64,000 bases of DNA from assembly GCA_951394045.1 (NCBI GenBank), contig OX596001.1, positions 186,001 through 250,000 of the forward strand, read 5' to 3'. The DNA comes from Nitzschia sp. DOCU1. Lineage: Eukaryota; Bacillariophyta; Bacillariophyceae; Bacillariales; Bacillariaceae. The position numbers and the translations under genes were made by a program. Within the stretch, counting starts at the first letter, position 1, and each line of letters opens with the position of its first letter. The notes below the pieces were generated by a model. The model was given only the letters and a program-made list of their open reading frames with translations, searched no databases and was not told the DNA's origin. Shown here one piece after another: positions 30,158-40,450 of the stretch.

Positions 30158-31129
30158 CTACTCCTCGTCGTCTTCTTCATCTGTCAGTTCCACACTGCTA
30201 ATAGAGACACTTTCGTCATCGTCATCATCATTCGCCATTTTGGACTTGTGAGGAGACGATGGTGGATGTGGATTGTTTGTTGGCATGGTCGTCGCATCTG
30301 GGTGTGCTGGATTCGATGTGTTGTGTTCGTCATGGTTATGGTTGTTGGTGTTAGATGTATAAAAATGTTCGGTAATTTCACTGGTAAACGAATCATGACC
30401 ACCCGCCAAATCGTCACTTCCGCCCAACGAATGGCGAGCAACAGGTACATGTACCGAAGAAATGGGAGGCGGACACGACGACGTTTCCAAAGGTACTATT
30501 GCCTTGGCGGCCGACGAAGTAATGGGTAGTTTAATCTTGATGGAAGGGACCTGTGATTCAGTGGGAGTTGATTTGGGTTTGGAAACGCCCGTGTTATTCG
30601 TTGTCGTTTTGCTATTCGTAGCGGCAGCAAACAACGTCGGCAATTCGGACGACGTTGTCGTAGAAGTCGAAGCCACGGCGTTTCGAGGAAAGGATTGTCG
30701 GATTTGTTGTTGCTGTTGTTGAGCCGCCAAAGGAGTAGTTGTGACTGCTGTGTGACTGGAAGTGGATATGGATGATATAGTCGTGGTCGTCGTCGTAGTT
30801 GCGACGGTGGTGGATGGTGGTGGCGCAGCAGCCTCTACTACTGATGATGATGGAGCCACTTTTTCGCAAGCCTGCCTATTGGTACTAGCAGCAGTCACTT
30901 TGGCAGATGCTGCAAATAATGAGGGAAGGCCCGAAGCAGTTGTGTCACTTGCCTCGGCAGGCGTTGTCGTCGTTGTCGGCTTTTTCTTGGCCCACGGTTT
31001 GGTTCCACCAGTAGCAGCCGTGCTGCTAGTAGTAGGTAGTGCCGCGGAAAATAAACTGGGTAGTGCCTCTCCGGGAGCAGGCTTTTTCGGTGTCCATTTT
31101 CGTACCGCCTTTGATGAATCCGAGGCCAT
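30158..31129 (-). CDS. Ser/Thr-rich protein with repeated LPxLFxAA motif
   Basis: 323 residues from the ATG at 31129 (context GCCATGG); the frame has another in-frame ATG at 31168, which would add 13 residues. Very rich in Thr, Ser, Ala and Pro, with a poly-Gln run. Three short motifs LPSLFSAA, LPSLFAAS and LPTLFAAA are evenly spaced at roughly residues 23, 67 and 161. The C-terminus carries a His/Asn tract and a highly acidic DEEDDEE tail after SVSISSVELTDE, which could be a SUMO-interaction- or CK2-like site (inference). It is divergent from the J-domain gene with about 310 bp between starts. Function unknown. Confidence 0.65.
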   Translation of the reverse strand: MASDSSKAVRKWTPKKPAPGEALPSLFSAALPTTSSTAATGGTKPWAKKKPTTTTTPAEASDTTASGLPSLFAASAKVTAASTNRQACEKVAPSSSVVEAAAPPPSTTVATTTTTTTISSISTSSHTAVTTTPLAAQQQQQQIRQSFPRNAVASTSTTTSSELPTLFAAATNSKTTTNNTGVSKPKSTPTESQVPSIKIKLPITSSAAKAIVPLETSSCPPPISSVHVPVARHSLGGSDDLAGGHDSFTSEITEHFYTSNTNNHNHDEHNTSNPAHPDATTMPTNNPHPPSSPHKSKMANDDDDDESVSISSVELTDEEDDEE

Positions 31130-31440
31130 GGCAAAAACAGGTGACAGAGGGTAGAAACTGTGTGTCATGGTCGACGATCTTTGGAAGGAAAAAGAAAGAG
31201 GGCTTGCATGTGACGGTTTCGGTCATTTCCCGCCAAAATTGGACTTCAATGACTCCATTTGATTGGAGGACGGAGTCTTGGTTGATGACGTCAAAGACCT
31301 TGGCACGGCCTTCATGGAATTCCTTCCATCTCTCCCTTGGAAGAAAGCAAGATTGCGACCCACTCATTGCTTTAACTCCCGTCTCTTTTCTTTCCATTGC
31401 CTGTATCCTCTCGCCTATATCGACAAAGTACACTACCATA
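31130..31440. promoter_or_regulatory. Bidirectional promoter region
   Basis: About 310 bp between the starts of the Ser/Thr-rich gene (minus) and the J-domain gene (plus). It contains a TGACGTCA near 31286. No independent gene; the open plus frame to 31039 has no ATG matching the J domain until 31441. Confidence 0.5.
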
Positions 31441-32496
31441 ATGAACGTTGGAGACGATCCCTATCAACTACTGGGCGTGGCACCCAACGCAGACTATGAT
31501 GAAATCAAAAAGAATTATCGCAAGCTGGCCTTGAAACAACATCCCGACAAGGGCGGAGATCCGGCCTTGTTTGCCAAAATCGCCAATGCTTATGAAATTG
31601 TCAGTGATCCCAAGCAACGTCATAATTACGACTTGCAACAAAAGCATGGCTCCAGCAAGGGATATGACCCCAAGGCACCGGAATTTACCAGTACACAAGA
31701 TGACTATGATCCATCCAAACCGCAACCTTCACAAAGCAGGAGCATGCCACGAACGTCGACGACCACGACGTACTCGAATGATAACGACTCGGAAGAATGG
31801 ACGTATACATCCACGCCCATGCCCCGAACATCGACGAAAACGTATACCAGCAGCAGCATGCCTACTAGTACCAAAAAGACCACTACGACAACAAGCTTTC
31901 ATTTTCAAGATCCCATGGAATTGTTCCGACAACATTTTCCTGATGCCGCCAAACATCACAACATGCCTAAAACATCAAACAAAACAAAAGCCAAGCCAAA
32001 CATGTCATCTTGTAGCAGTAGTGGTGACCGTGAAGTCATGGGCATGGCCAGTTCGACGCGTACCATTACTCACCCGAATGGACAACAAGAATTGATTACC
32101 GAAACCCTCATTACGTATTCCGATGGTTCGACGGAAACCAAATCGGAGAGCAAGCCATTGGGTGGAAAGATGACAAGCCAAAGCATTCCCATGACCATGA
32201 TGAAGAGTCCCACAACAAAGACGAAAACAACAAGTGTGAAACCAATGAAAATGACAACGACCAAAATGTCGTCGACTCCCATAATGACGACAACGACGAC
32301 CACGAAAACAATGAAACCCACAAAACAAACAACTACTATCACTACCTCGAGGACAAGTACAAGTAGTAGTATACCAATGACGACGACGACTAGCAAGAAG
32401 AAAACGACCACAACGACGACTTCTTCTTCTTCTTCATCGGCTCCCAAGGGCAACAAGACGATTGTGATCAAAAATGGCAAGCCCATTAAACAATAG
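31441..32496 (+). CDS. J-domain (DnaJ/Hsp40) co-chaperone, type C
   Basis: 351 residues from ATG 31441. Residues 6-65 are a canonical J domain (DPYQLLGVAPNADYDEIKKNYRKLALKQHPDKGGD) with the HPD tripeptide at 34-36 and the helix IV region ending QRHNYD. J domains stimulate the ATPase of Hsp70. No Gly/Phe, zinc-finger or C-terminal substrate domain follows. The rest is Thr/Lys/Ser/Pro-rich low complexity, with one conserved-looking patch near 185-240 (FHFQDPMELFRQHFP and the region with THPNGQQELITETLITYSDGS), which resembles the DnaJB6-type middle. The Thr-rich tail comes from ACG/ACA repeats. Probably a cytosolic or nuclear Hsp70 partner. Confidence 0.88.
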   Translation: MNVGDDPYQLLGVAPNADYDEIKKNYRKLALKQHPDKGGDPALFAKIANAYEIVSDPKQRHNYDLQQKHGSSKGYDPKAPEFTSTQDDYDPSKPQPSQSRSMPRTSTTTTYSNDNDSEEWTYTSTPMPRTSTKTYTSSSMPTSTKKTTTTTSFHFQDPMELFRQHFPDAAKHHNMPKTSNKTKAKPNMSSCSSSGDREVMGMASSTRTITHPNGQQELITETLITYSDGSTETKSESKPLGGKMTSQSIPMTMMKSPTTKTKTTSVKPMKMTTTKMSSTPIMTTTTTTKTMKPTKQTTTITTSRTSTSSSIPMTTTTSKKKTTTTTTSSSSSSAPKGNKTIVIKNGKPIKQ

Positions 32497-33195
32497 CGGG
32501 CTCGCAGCAAATGGAGACTGTGGTTTCTTGAAATTGGCGCAGCAGCAAGTCCTGGTTCGTGTTCTTTATTGTTTATTTTCCCCGAATGCATCAGGACGAT
32601 CATGGCCCATGATTCCGTCCTGCCTTTCTACTAGCAATACCACGACTGTGACTAATCATAAATCTAGTTGATGATCTGTGGATGCTGCTGCGTAGCGTCC
32701 ATTGAAAGAAGGACTCCGACGGCCATGACAGTTTAGTATTACAATTCTTGGAGGAGCTATCGCTCCGAGAAGACGACCAAGAACCCAGGAACACACGGTC
32801 GTCGTTTCCTATTCGTTTTCTTACGACACCAACCATTCGTATACCTCTCAAGTTGTTTCTTTATATAAAGATGTTGTCTTACGACCCACAAAATAAGAGT
32901 CGGGAGTACTGTAGGGTTTGGAGCGGCTCTCCTAGTAGAATGGATCGATCGATCGGGCGCTTTATCGAATGGCGAACATCCAAATGTCGTGTATGACACC
33001 TGTATATAACAACAGCGAACCTACCACCATCACGAGGTCGCCATGGCCAACGAGGTCTGCCGGCCAGGCCATGGTCATTCAAAAATGGCGCTATCCATCC
33101 TCTCTATTCATTCAAAATGGAAGGACGAGCGACCGACACACACAACTTTCAAAACAAACTTTCTCTGAAACAATAATAATAATAATAACAATACC
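32497..33195. other. Intergenic, no supported gene
   Basis: About 700 bp between two plus-strand genes. Includes an AATAAT microsatellite (33173-33190) just before the next start and no coding signal. Confidence 0.5.
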
Positions 33196-35665
33196 ATGAA
33201 TAGTCTCATGGGTAAACTGTCGTCCTATCTTGGCAGCCCCTCGAAAAAGGCGGGGGTTGTTGCTGCTGCCGAGACGACGACAACGCCGAAAGCGGACGCT
33301 GCCGCAATCGTCACCACCCCACCGTTAGGTGACGATGAAAAGGGCCAGGCCACAGAAACAGCCACTTCGCTAACTGACAATGACAAGACTCATACTGACT
33401 TGAAACAGGAGGTCGTTACTGATTTAGTGGCTCTAATCCACCCACAAAACAGCAATAACGAGGCCTCTGCGCCCCCTCCTGAACCACATCATCCGTGGAC
33501 GACGGCCTTTTTACAATCCATTTCGAGCGATCCGAATCAATGTGCGGTAGACATTGTCCATAATGCTTACCAGACACAACTCATTCCACCCGATGCCATT
33601 GCCTTGTCGTTACAAATCTTGGCACAACGCATCTTGTTGGAAGTTCAAGAACGACAATGCAAATCTTGGATGACTACGAATACTACCACTACAATGGATA
33701 TGGCTACTGGCATGAATCACGCCCTAAACATGAACTCAACCCTAAACATGAACTCCAACAACATGTCCATGTTCTCTATGAATCATGACCCGCAACTTGT
33801 GGTGGGTGGGGGGATCCACAATGCAGATACGACCGCGGCTATGAACGCTACGAACTCTGCTATGCGCACCAACATGCCCATGTTCTCTCTGAATCATGAC
33901 CCAGGGCTAGTAGTAGGTGGGGCAATCAACAATACGGTTATGAACCCTACCACCTCTACGACCTCTGGGATGCATCCTACCATGCCCATGTTTTCCATGA
34001 ATCATGACCCAGGGCTAGTAGTAGGTGGTGGAATGAGCAATGCAGCAGGAGACTCGGGGGCATCCTTTTACCAAGCCACCCCAGCAGAAGAGGAAGAGGA
34101 TCCTGGCCTGGGGGTAATTGTCAACACTTCACAATTCACTGCACCAGCAGCAACAGCAATGCCTCCTGCCTTTGCATCGTTTGACGTCCCTTCGGCCTAT
34201 TCGTCATCGTCGTATGATATGCTGTCCAATCCCTACATATCACAACAACATCAACAACATTCGTCTAATATCGAGGTGGATGCCGCCACTCGACCCAAAT
34301 TGCATTATACAAAAGTATTGGAATTGCCCGTGGAACAATTAGACAAGAAAACGGGCCAAGTTCTCAAAAGATTTCCCAACGGTCTCGCCGCCCAAGCTTC
34401 CGTGTCCGACTGCAAACAATCCCACTTTTTCTATTATGCACTCGTGGGAATTAACAAGGTACGTACGACATGTCGCAACCAGCGCGAAACGCTACTAGCA
34501 TAAATGCCTACTCACATTATCCACTCCTTTTCTTTCTTCTAAAAAGGGCACCCCACCTCATATTTACAAACGCTTCTTTTGGCGTTTGGCAGGATCGGAT
34601 CATTGTCCAGGAGGATGTGTTTGTACTTTGGCGGCGACGACGGACAACACTGCCGATCCATTCCAATCAAAAGCTCAATCCTCCGATAACAAGAATTACA
34701 AACGCGATCCACTCCGTGATGCTCCCGTGGAAATGTTGTGTTTGAAAACGTGCCGAGTCTTGCAAAAATTTGATACGGCCGAACAAGCCCACTTGCAAAT
34801 GTGTGAATCCGGGCCGGCACAATTTGGCAATTTCAAAAAAGTTTTGGAAGGCAAAGGTCATTTTCACCATCATATTTACAAGGGATACTTTTGGCGTCTC
34901 GAGGGAAGCACGCAATTGCCCGATCCCAAACAAGTGGCCAAAGCGATGAGGCGAAATAGTAGAGCCAATGAATCGGAATTGGAAAATACAAAGACGGCGG
35001 CGAAGGAAACGACGACAAAGAAGAGAGATTTGGATCGAGCTACAATGCCGGATTCGTCGAGCAGCACTACTATTAAAGCAGAGCAGAAGGAGCAGCAGCC
35101 GGTCCAAGCCGATTTGGATGATGCGGCGACCTCCGAGGTGGACACTGACTTTCCTCCATCTCCTCCCGCCAAAAGGAGCAAGCGAGGACACGGGGGATCT
35201 GGAATGCCGGATGCCACAAGCAGGGCTACTAGTAACGCAGAGAAGCAGCCGATCCAAGCCGAGTCGGATCGGGCAACGTGTGACACTGTTGTTCCTCCAT
35301 CTCCCCCTCCTACCAAACGGGGCACGCGAGGACGTGGGCGACAAGAGCAGCAGCAGGTCAAAGCCGCTTCGGATGCGGCGACCTCCGACAATGATGCTCG
35401 CCCCCCTCCTACCAAAAGAAGCACGCGAGGACAGGGGCAGCAGCGGGTCCAAGCAGATTCGGAGGCGGCGCCGACGACTTCCGACAATGATGTTCCTCCA
35501 TCTCCTCCCAAAAGGACGAGCAAGCGAGGGCACGGGCGACAGGAGCAGCAAAAGGTCGAAGGCGATTCGGATGCGGCCACCTCCAAGGACACTGATGTTC
35601 CTCCATCTCCTCCGACCAAAAGGATCACGCGAAGTCGCCCTGCCAGGAAATCGTATGCTTGTTGA
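33196..35665 (+). CDS. Protein with two 'FWRL' domains and AT-hook-like repeats
   Basis: Exons 33196-34458 and 34547-35665 with an 88-bp GT-AG intron (AACAAG|GTACGT ... AAAAAG|GGC, phase 0) encode 793 residues. The middle has three copies of an MPMFSMNHDPGLVVGGG repeat (about 190-280). Two related ~60-residue domains follow: TGQVLKRFPNG ... HIYKRFFWRLAGS (about 375-436, split by the intron) and TCRVLQKFDTAEQA ... HIYKGYFWRLEGS (about 470-535). The pattern resembles the modules diatoms use in nuclear and homing-type proteins, in which a conserved aromatic pair ends the domain. The C-terminal 250 residues repeat PPSPPTKR-xx-RGxGRQEQQ five times, basic and AT-hook-like, which suggests nucleic-acid binding. 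A copy of this gene's 3' end is found at 50275. Function unknown. Confidence 0.8.
34459..34546 (+). other. Spliceosomal intron (88 bp)
   Basis: GTACGT...CTAAAAAG, phase 0. Removing it restores the first FWRL domain, which otherwise ends before its conserved HIYKRFFWRL. Confidence 0.85.
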
Positions 35666-36819
35666 CGCGATGGATATACAAGGAATAGTAACGGAAAATC
35701 ACGCCGGCCATCTGCTACTAGAGTCGCTGACTCGACCAAAAGACGGGGACGGATTCATCGACGACGACAAAAAGAAGACGAATTTGTGTTTGTATAAAGG
35801 GAAATGAGCACGGGAGAATGGATTTATGCAAGGGGGTGGGCTACTCTCCCTATTTTCAATGTTATTGTATGAGAATATATGAAACTACTCGCGATGGCGA
35901 CTATAACTTTCTTTAGAACGTTATTAGACCAATACTAGCAGAAGCTACCACCACATGCAGCACATGGTAGCTACTTGTAGGCACACTCTTTAGCTGCTTC
36001 TACCAGGCACGGGGGCCACTACTAGAGCATTTGCTATGCGGTTTCCGACTGACGACGGTGCTGCCCGCCATGCCTCCACTACCAGTAGAGGACGTGTTGG
36101 ACCAAGACTACCGGTAGTCCTACCTCTATGTGTACCCTATCAAGTTACTTCAACTATGGTATTCTCCAGCTGTATCACCTCGTAGGTCGGCGAAGCGGGA
36201 GCACTACAATTCCATGCATGCACTTTTGGTCGTTGACCATTCTACACTTTTCTGTTGTTGCATCGTATCCGGCAGTCGTCTTCTTTGCGAATAAAGTGTT
36301 CGATTCGTACTCAGGGCCTCATTTTCCAGCGAGTCGCTTCTCTCTTTACCTCACAATAGGCCTTTGTCTGACGACAGAGAAACAATTATGACAATGCCCC
36401 AGTATTGATATCTGTGCCCCTGAGACTCTCTTCGAAGGGCATAGGCTCGAATCAATACCTAGGGCTTTAAATTATTAATGCCAAAGAATCGTTCTGTATA
36501 GGATTCGCTGCGAATTCCGTTTATTGGTTATAAGTTTGATTATTGATATTTCCGAAGAAGATTGGGTGACATTGTAATAGCAGGAAATGACTACATTGCA
36601 GCAAGATGTGGCATATATCGGTTGCTAAGAAATCGTCCAGGGCCGTAGTCGGGATTGCGTTGGTCCCTAACTTTAATTATGCCGATTCCCATTGGTGCAA
36701 GACGCCCTCCGAAATTAATGTTTTTCAAGCCATGATGGTCGTGTACGACGTGTTTTGGTTCCATCACATCTGCAATCACAATTTTCAAGTCATAAAGATT
36801 CAGATCAATCATCACCATC
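35666..36819. other. 3' flank plus 5' half of repeat R, no gene
   Basis: About 1.15 kb. The part from 35782 on belongs to the duplicated unit R (see repeat entries). Open frames here (for example 36128-36391) also occur unchanged in the second copy simply because the DNA is duplicated; they have no recognisable content. Confidence 0.55.
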
Positions 36820-37839
36820 ATGCCGTCGCTTTCAGCTACCACGCCCCGAGAACAACTGCTGCTCGCCTCTCGAGCACTAGACACTTCGGAACGATCAACT
36901 ATTTCGGTCAATTCTGGCAGCAAAGCGTTCTCTTCGCCCTGCTCACCCCAAAAACAACGCGTCAGATTTGATCTGAAAGCCACTACCATCCACCAAGCAT
37001 CCACTGGACATGAACTCTCTTCCCTGGACATTGCTCAGCAATGGTACAGTAAGGATGACTTTAAAGCGATAAAGTCAAAGCAACGAATTAATCTCCGAAT
37101 GATGAAATCCGGACGATTCAATGACGACGATAGCAGTGACGAATACTGCTTTCGCGGAATCGAGACCGATACCAAAAAGGCCAAGCGAAGAGAGCTGCAA
37201 TCCAAGATGCAAATGGAGCTTTTCATGGGATCTTGGTGCGACTACGATGACTACTTTTCATCGGACGTTTGTTTGAAGCTTCAAGCACTCTCCGCCAAAT
37301 CAGCTCAAACAGCTCGGGCTCGTGGGCACCAAGACCACCAAGCGGCTCTCAAGGTTTATCGAGAGGAGTAATGGGGCTTCGGGGGGCACATGCGTGCATG
37401 CATGATTTTTGAATACTTGCTATGAAATATATAATACAGTAGACTTGCCACTTATAAAGTATACAAACCACTTTGAAGCGCGCTGCTACCGGCGGTAGTA
37501 GCTAGTATTTCCCTCCCGCTGCTACTGGGGTGCTGCTGCTTTTCTAACGCAGAATATAGCGACAAAACTAGAAGTAGCTACCAGCGCCTCTGTGGACCAC
37601 ATGCAGCACATGGTAGCTACTTGTCGGCGCACTCTTTCGCTGCTTTACCAGGCATGCGGGCTACTAGCATTTAGTATTTGCTATGCTGTTGCTGACTGAA
37701 GACAGTGCTGCCCGCAATGCCTCCACTACCAGCAGTAGAGAACGTGTTGGACCAAGACTAGTATTCCTACCTCTATGCGTACTCTATCAAGTTACTTCAA
37801 CTTTGGTATTCTCCAGTTGCATCACCTACTAGTAGGTCG
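35782..37839 (+). repeat. Direct repeat R, copy 1 (2,058 bp)
   Basis: Starts at ATTTGTGTTTGTATAAAGGG and ends at CTACTAGTAGGTCG. The same DNA recurs at 38861-40918, offset by 3,079 bp, with no difference in the stretches I compared. R contains the 183-residue gene at 36820. Within R a ~270-bp sub-repeat occurs near both ends (about 35945-36205 and 37580-37839; shared CACATGCAGCACATGGTAGC and GCCTCCACTACCAG), so R itself is flanked by diverged direct repeats. Confidence 0.9.
36820..37371 (+). CDS. V-x-F / QWYSKDDF motif protein, copy 1
   Basis: 183 residues, intronless, ATG 36820. A Ser/Thr-rich start leads to QRVRFDL (46-52), then QWYSKDDF (74-81), a basic helix, an acidic NDDDSSDEYCFRGIE (RGIE 112-115) and a long Lys/Arg/Ala-rich C-terminus. 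The arrangement matches the 273-residue protein at 2151. A second, identical copy lies at 39899 and a diverged one at 51523. Function unknown. Retention of an intact frame in all three copies suggests selection or very recent duplication. Confidence 0.8.
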   Translation: MPSLSATTPREQLLLASRALDTSERSTISVNSGSKAFSSPCSPQKQRVRFDLKATTIHQASTGHELSSLDIAQQWYSKDDFKAIKSKQRINLRMMKSGRFNDDDSSDEYCFRGIETDTKKAKRRELQSKMQMELFMGSWCDYDDYFSSDVCLKLQALSAKSAQTARARGHQDHQAALKVYREE

Positions 37840-37899
37840 AAGAGAACGAACAAGGCCACCGGCGGCGAAAGCCAATTTCCAGGGCGTCTTCACAACCTA
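37372..37899. other. 3' end of repeat R and upstream of HSF
   Basis: The portion to 37839 is the diverged sub-repeat at the end of R. From 37840 the DNA is unique and leads, in frame but without an ATG, into the HSF domain. No separate gene. Confidence 0.6.
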
Positions 37900-38886
37900 A
37901 TGGACTATGTTGAACAGCAGGGAATCGATGGCGTTATCAGCTGGGTGCTGAATGGTCGGGGTTTCCAAGTTCATGACCCTGACCGCCTCGTCGAACTCCT
38001 TCCTCTTTTCTTCTCTCAGACTAAGTACCGATCGTTCTGCCGACAACTCAATATGTGGCATTTTGAGCGCGTGGAGAAGGGACCATGCAAAGGCGCCTTC
38101 ATTCACCCGTACTTTGTCCGTGGGAACAGGGAATTGGCACTCTCAATGTGCAGGCAGCTCTACCTTAAGCCAAGACGTGAGAATTCCTTCTCCTCAACAA
38201 ATACCTCAGTTGCCACAGCGTCAACAACAAGAAGCCAAGAACAAGACGAATGCAATTCGAAACAGCAGAACGACGCTTCGTTCAACAACATGAAGTTTCA
38301 ACAAAACCAAGAAGAAAATCCTTTCAAGCAGGATGAGCAGCAGGACGACGAGCGATTCGTCCCCATTGTTATTTCTTCTAGTACTACTAGAACTACTACC
38401 GGTACCTGCTTCAGGACCGACGAGGATGATGTACTACTACTGGTGAAGCCCGAGCCCACCCACCAAAGTGATTTCGCGGCCTACCACCAGAAGGAGCCAC
38501 TTCCCCGTACAAGAAACTTGCAGCCAGTTAAATGCTGCTTTGTTGCGAATGACTATTTGGGGAAACAATGGTTAAACTCAACCAGCTATATCGGCTTTGA
38601 ACACGATTCTGACCTGGGCCTGTTCCACGACCATGCAAAGACGAGGAAGAATCTCGACGCCGAACGCGCCATTCCTAACTTCATTCAACGACAGGCGTAC
38701 CTTTCTTTGGAGCCACTACCGTTCAGCAACGACGAGGAGTCAGGGTGTTACATGCATGAGCACATGCAGCAGCAGCAGCTAGTAGATCCGCTCGAGGATC
38801 TTCTCGGCTTTGAAGAGGATATCATGTTGGACGCCGACGACTTGCTGGGGGATATGTCCGATTTGTGTTTGTATAAAGGGAAATGA
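37900..38886 (+). CDS. HSF: Heat shock factor-type transcription factor, 5' end uncertain
   Basis: The frame from ATG 37900 encodes 328 residues. The HSF DNA-binding domain is plain: VISWVLNGRGFQVHDPDRLVELLP, SQTKYRSFCRQLNMWHFERV (recognition helix with FCRQLN) and AFIHPYFVRGNRELALSMCR. Its first helix (FPGRLHNLMDYVEQQG) starts before the ATG: the codons upstream are open and read SQFPGRLHNL, but no ATG occurs back to a stop near 37770. A spliced upstream exon is likely, or the gene was truncated when repeat R inserted. After the domain come Gln/Asp-rich sequence and an acidic C-terminus (LEDLLGFEEDIMLDADDLL), typical of an activation region. The final six to seven residues (LCLYKGK) are encoded by repeat R copy 2. 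Confidence 0.85.
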   Translation: MDYVEQQGIDGVISWVLNGRGFQVHDPDRLVELLPLFFSQTKYRSFCRQLNMWHFERVEKGPCKGAFIHPYFVRGNRELALSMCRQLYLKPRRENSFSSTNTSVATASTTRSQEQDECNSKQQNDASFNNMKFQQNQEENPFKQDEQQDDERFVPIVISSSTTRTTTGTCFRTDEDDVLLLVKPEPTHQSDFAAYHQKEPLPRTRNLQPVKCCFVANDYLGKQWLNSTSYIGFEHDSDLGLFHDHAKTRKNLDAERAIPNFIQRQAYLSLEPLPFSNDEESGCYMHEHMQQQQLVDPLEDLLGFEEDIMLDADDLLGDMSDLCLYKGK

Positions 38887-39898
38887 GCACGGGAGAATGG
38901 ATTTATGCAAGGGGGTGGGCTACTCTCCCTATTTTCAATGTTATTGTATGAGAATATATGAAACTACTCGCGATGGCGACTATAACTTTCTTTAGAACGT
39001 TATTAGACCAATACTAGCAGAAGCTACCACCACATGCAGCACATGGTAGCTACTTGTAGGCACACTCTTTAGCTGCTTCTACCAGGCACGGGGGCCACTA
39101 CTAGAGCATTTGCTATGCGGTTTCCGACTGACGACGGTGCTGCCCGCCATGCCTCCACTACCAGTAGAGGACGTGTTGGACCAAGACTACCGGTAGTCCT
39201 ACCTCTATGTGTACCCTATCAAGTTACTTCAACTATGGTATTCTCCAGCTGTATCACCTCGTAGGTCGGCGAAGCGGGAGCACTACAATTCCATGCATGC
39301 ACTTTTGGTCGTTGACCATTCTACACTTTTCTGTTGTTGCATCGTATCCGGCAGTCGTCTTCTTTGCGAATAAAGTGTTCGATTCGTACTCAGGGCCTCA
39401 TTTTCCAGCGAGTCGCTTCTCTCTTTACCTCACAATAGGCCTTTGTCTGACGACAGAGAAACAATTATGACAATGCCCCAGTATTGATATCTGTGCCCCT
39501 GAGACTCTCTTCGAAGGGCATAGGCTCGAATCAATACCTAGGGCTTTAAATTATTAATGCCAAAGAATCGTTCTGTATAGGATTCGCTGCGAATTCCGTT
39601 TATTGGTTATAAGTTTGATTATTGATATTTCCGAAGAAGATTGGGTGACATTGTAATAGCAGGAAATGACTACATTGCAGCAAGATGTGGCATATATCGG
39701 TTGCTAAGAAATCGTCCAGGGCCGTAGTCGGGATTGCGTTGGTCCCTAACTTTAATTATGCCGATTCCCATTGGTGCAAGACGCCCTCCGAAATTAATGT
39801 TTTTCAAGCCATGATGGTCGTGTACGACGTGTTTTGGTTCCATCACATCTGCAATCACAATTTTCAAGTCATAAAGATTCAGATCAATCATCACCATC
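38887..39898. other. 5' half of repeat R copy 2, no gene
   Basis: Duplicate of 35808-36819. No gene beyond what is described there. Confidence 0.6.
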
Positions 39899-40450
39899 AT
39901 GCCGTCGCTTTCAGCTACCACGCCCCGAGAACAACTGCTGCTCGCCTCTCGAGCACTAGACACTTCGGAACGATCAACTATTTCGGTCAATTCTGGCAGC
40001 AAAGCGTTCTCTTCGCCCTGCTCACCCCAAAAACAACGCGTCAGATTTGATCTGAAAGCCACTACCATCCACCAAGCATCCACTGGACATGAACTCTCTT
40101 CCCTGGACATTGCTCAGCAATGGTACAGTAAGGATGACTTTAAAGCGATAAAGTCAAAGCAACGAATTAATCTCCGAATGATGAAATCCGGACGATTCAA
40201 TGACGACGATAGCAGTGACGAATACTGCTTTCGCGGAATCGAGACCGATACCAAAAAGGCCAAGCGAAGAGAGCTGCAATCCAAGATGCAAATGGAGCTT
40301 TTCATGGGATCTTGGTGCGACTACGATGACTACTTTTCATCGGACGTTTGTTTGAAGCTTCAAGCACTCTCCGCCAAATCAGCTCAAACAGCTCGGGCTC
40401 GTGGGCACCAAGACCACCAAGCGGCTCTCAAGGTTTATCGAGAGGAGTAA
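39899..40450 (+). CDS. V-x-F / QWYSKDDF motif protein, copy 2
   Basis: 183 residues, predicted protein identical to the copy at 36820 (RVRF 47-50, QWYSKDDF 74-81, RGIE 112-115). Carried inside repeat R copy 2, so expression signals are duplicated as well. Function unknown. Confidence 0.8.
   Translation: MPSLSATTPREQLLLASRALDTSERSTISVNSGSKAFSSPCSPQKQRVRFDLKATTIHQASTGHELSSLDIAQQWYSKDDFKAIKSKQRINLRMMKSGRFNDDDSSDEYCFRGIETDTKKAKRRELQSKMQMELFMGSWCDYDDYFSSDVCLKLQALSAKSAQTARARGHQDHQAALKVYREE

Noticed and set aside
34667..35739. Long minus-strand frames opposite the FWRL gene
   Set aside because: Shadows of the Lys/Arg/Pro repeats; no start context or domain.
36128..36391. 87-codon frame present identically twice (also 39207-39470)
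   Set aside because: Identity is explained by duplication of repeat R; the diverged third copy does not keep this frame.
36591..37031. Minus-strand frame of 146 codons, repeated at 39670 and partly at 51336
   Set aside because: Antisense to the V-x-F gene; its conservation follows from that gene.
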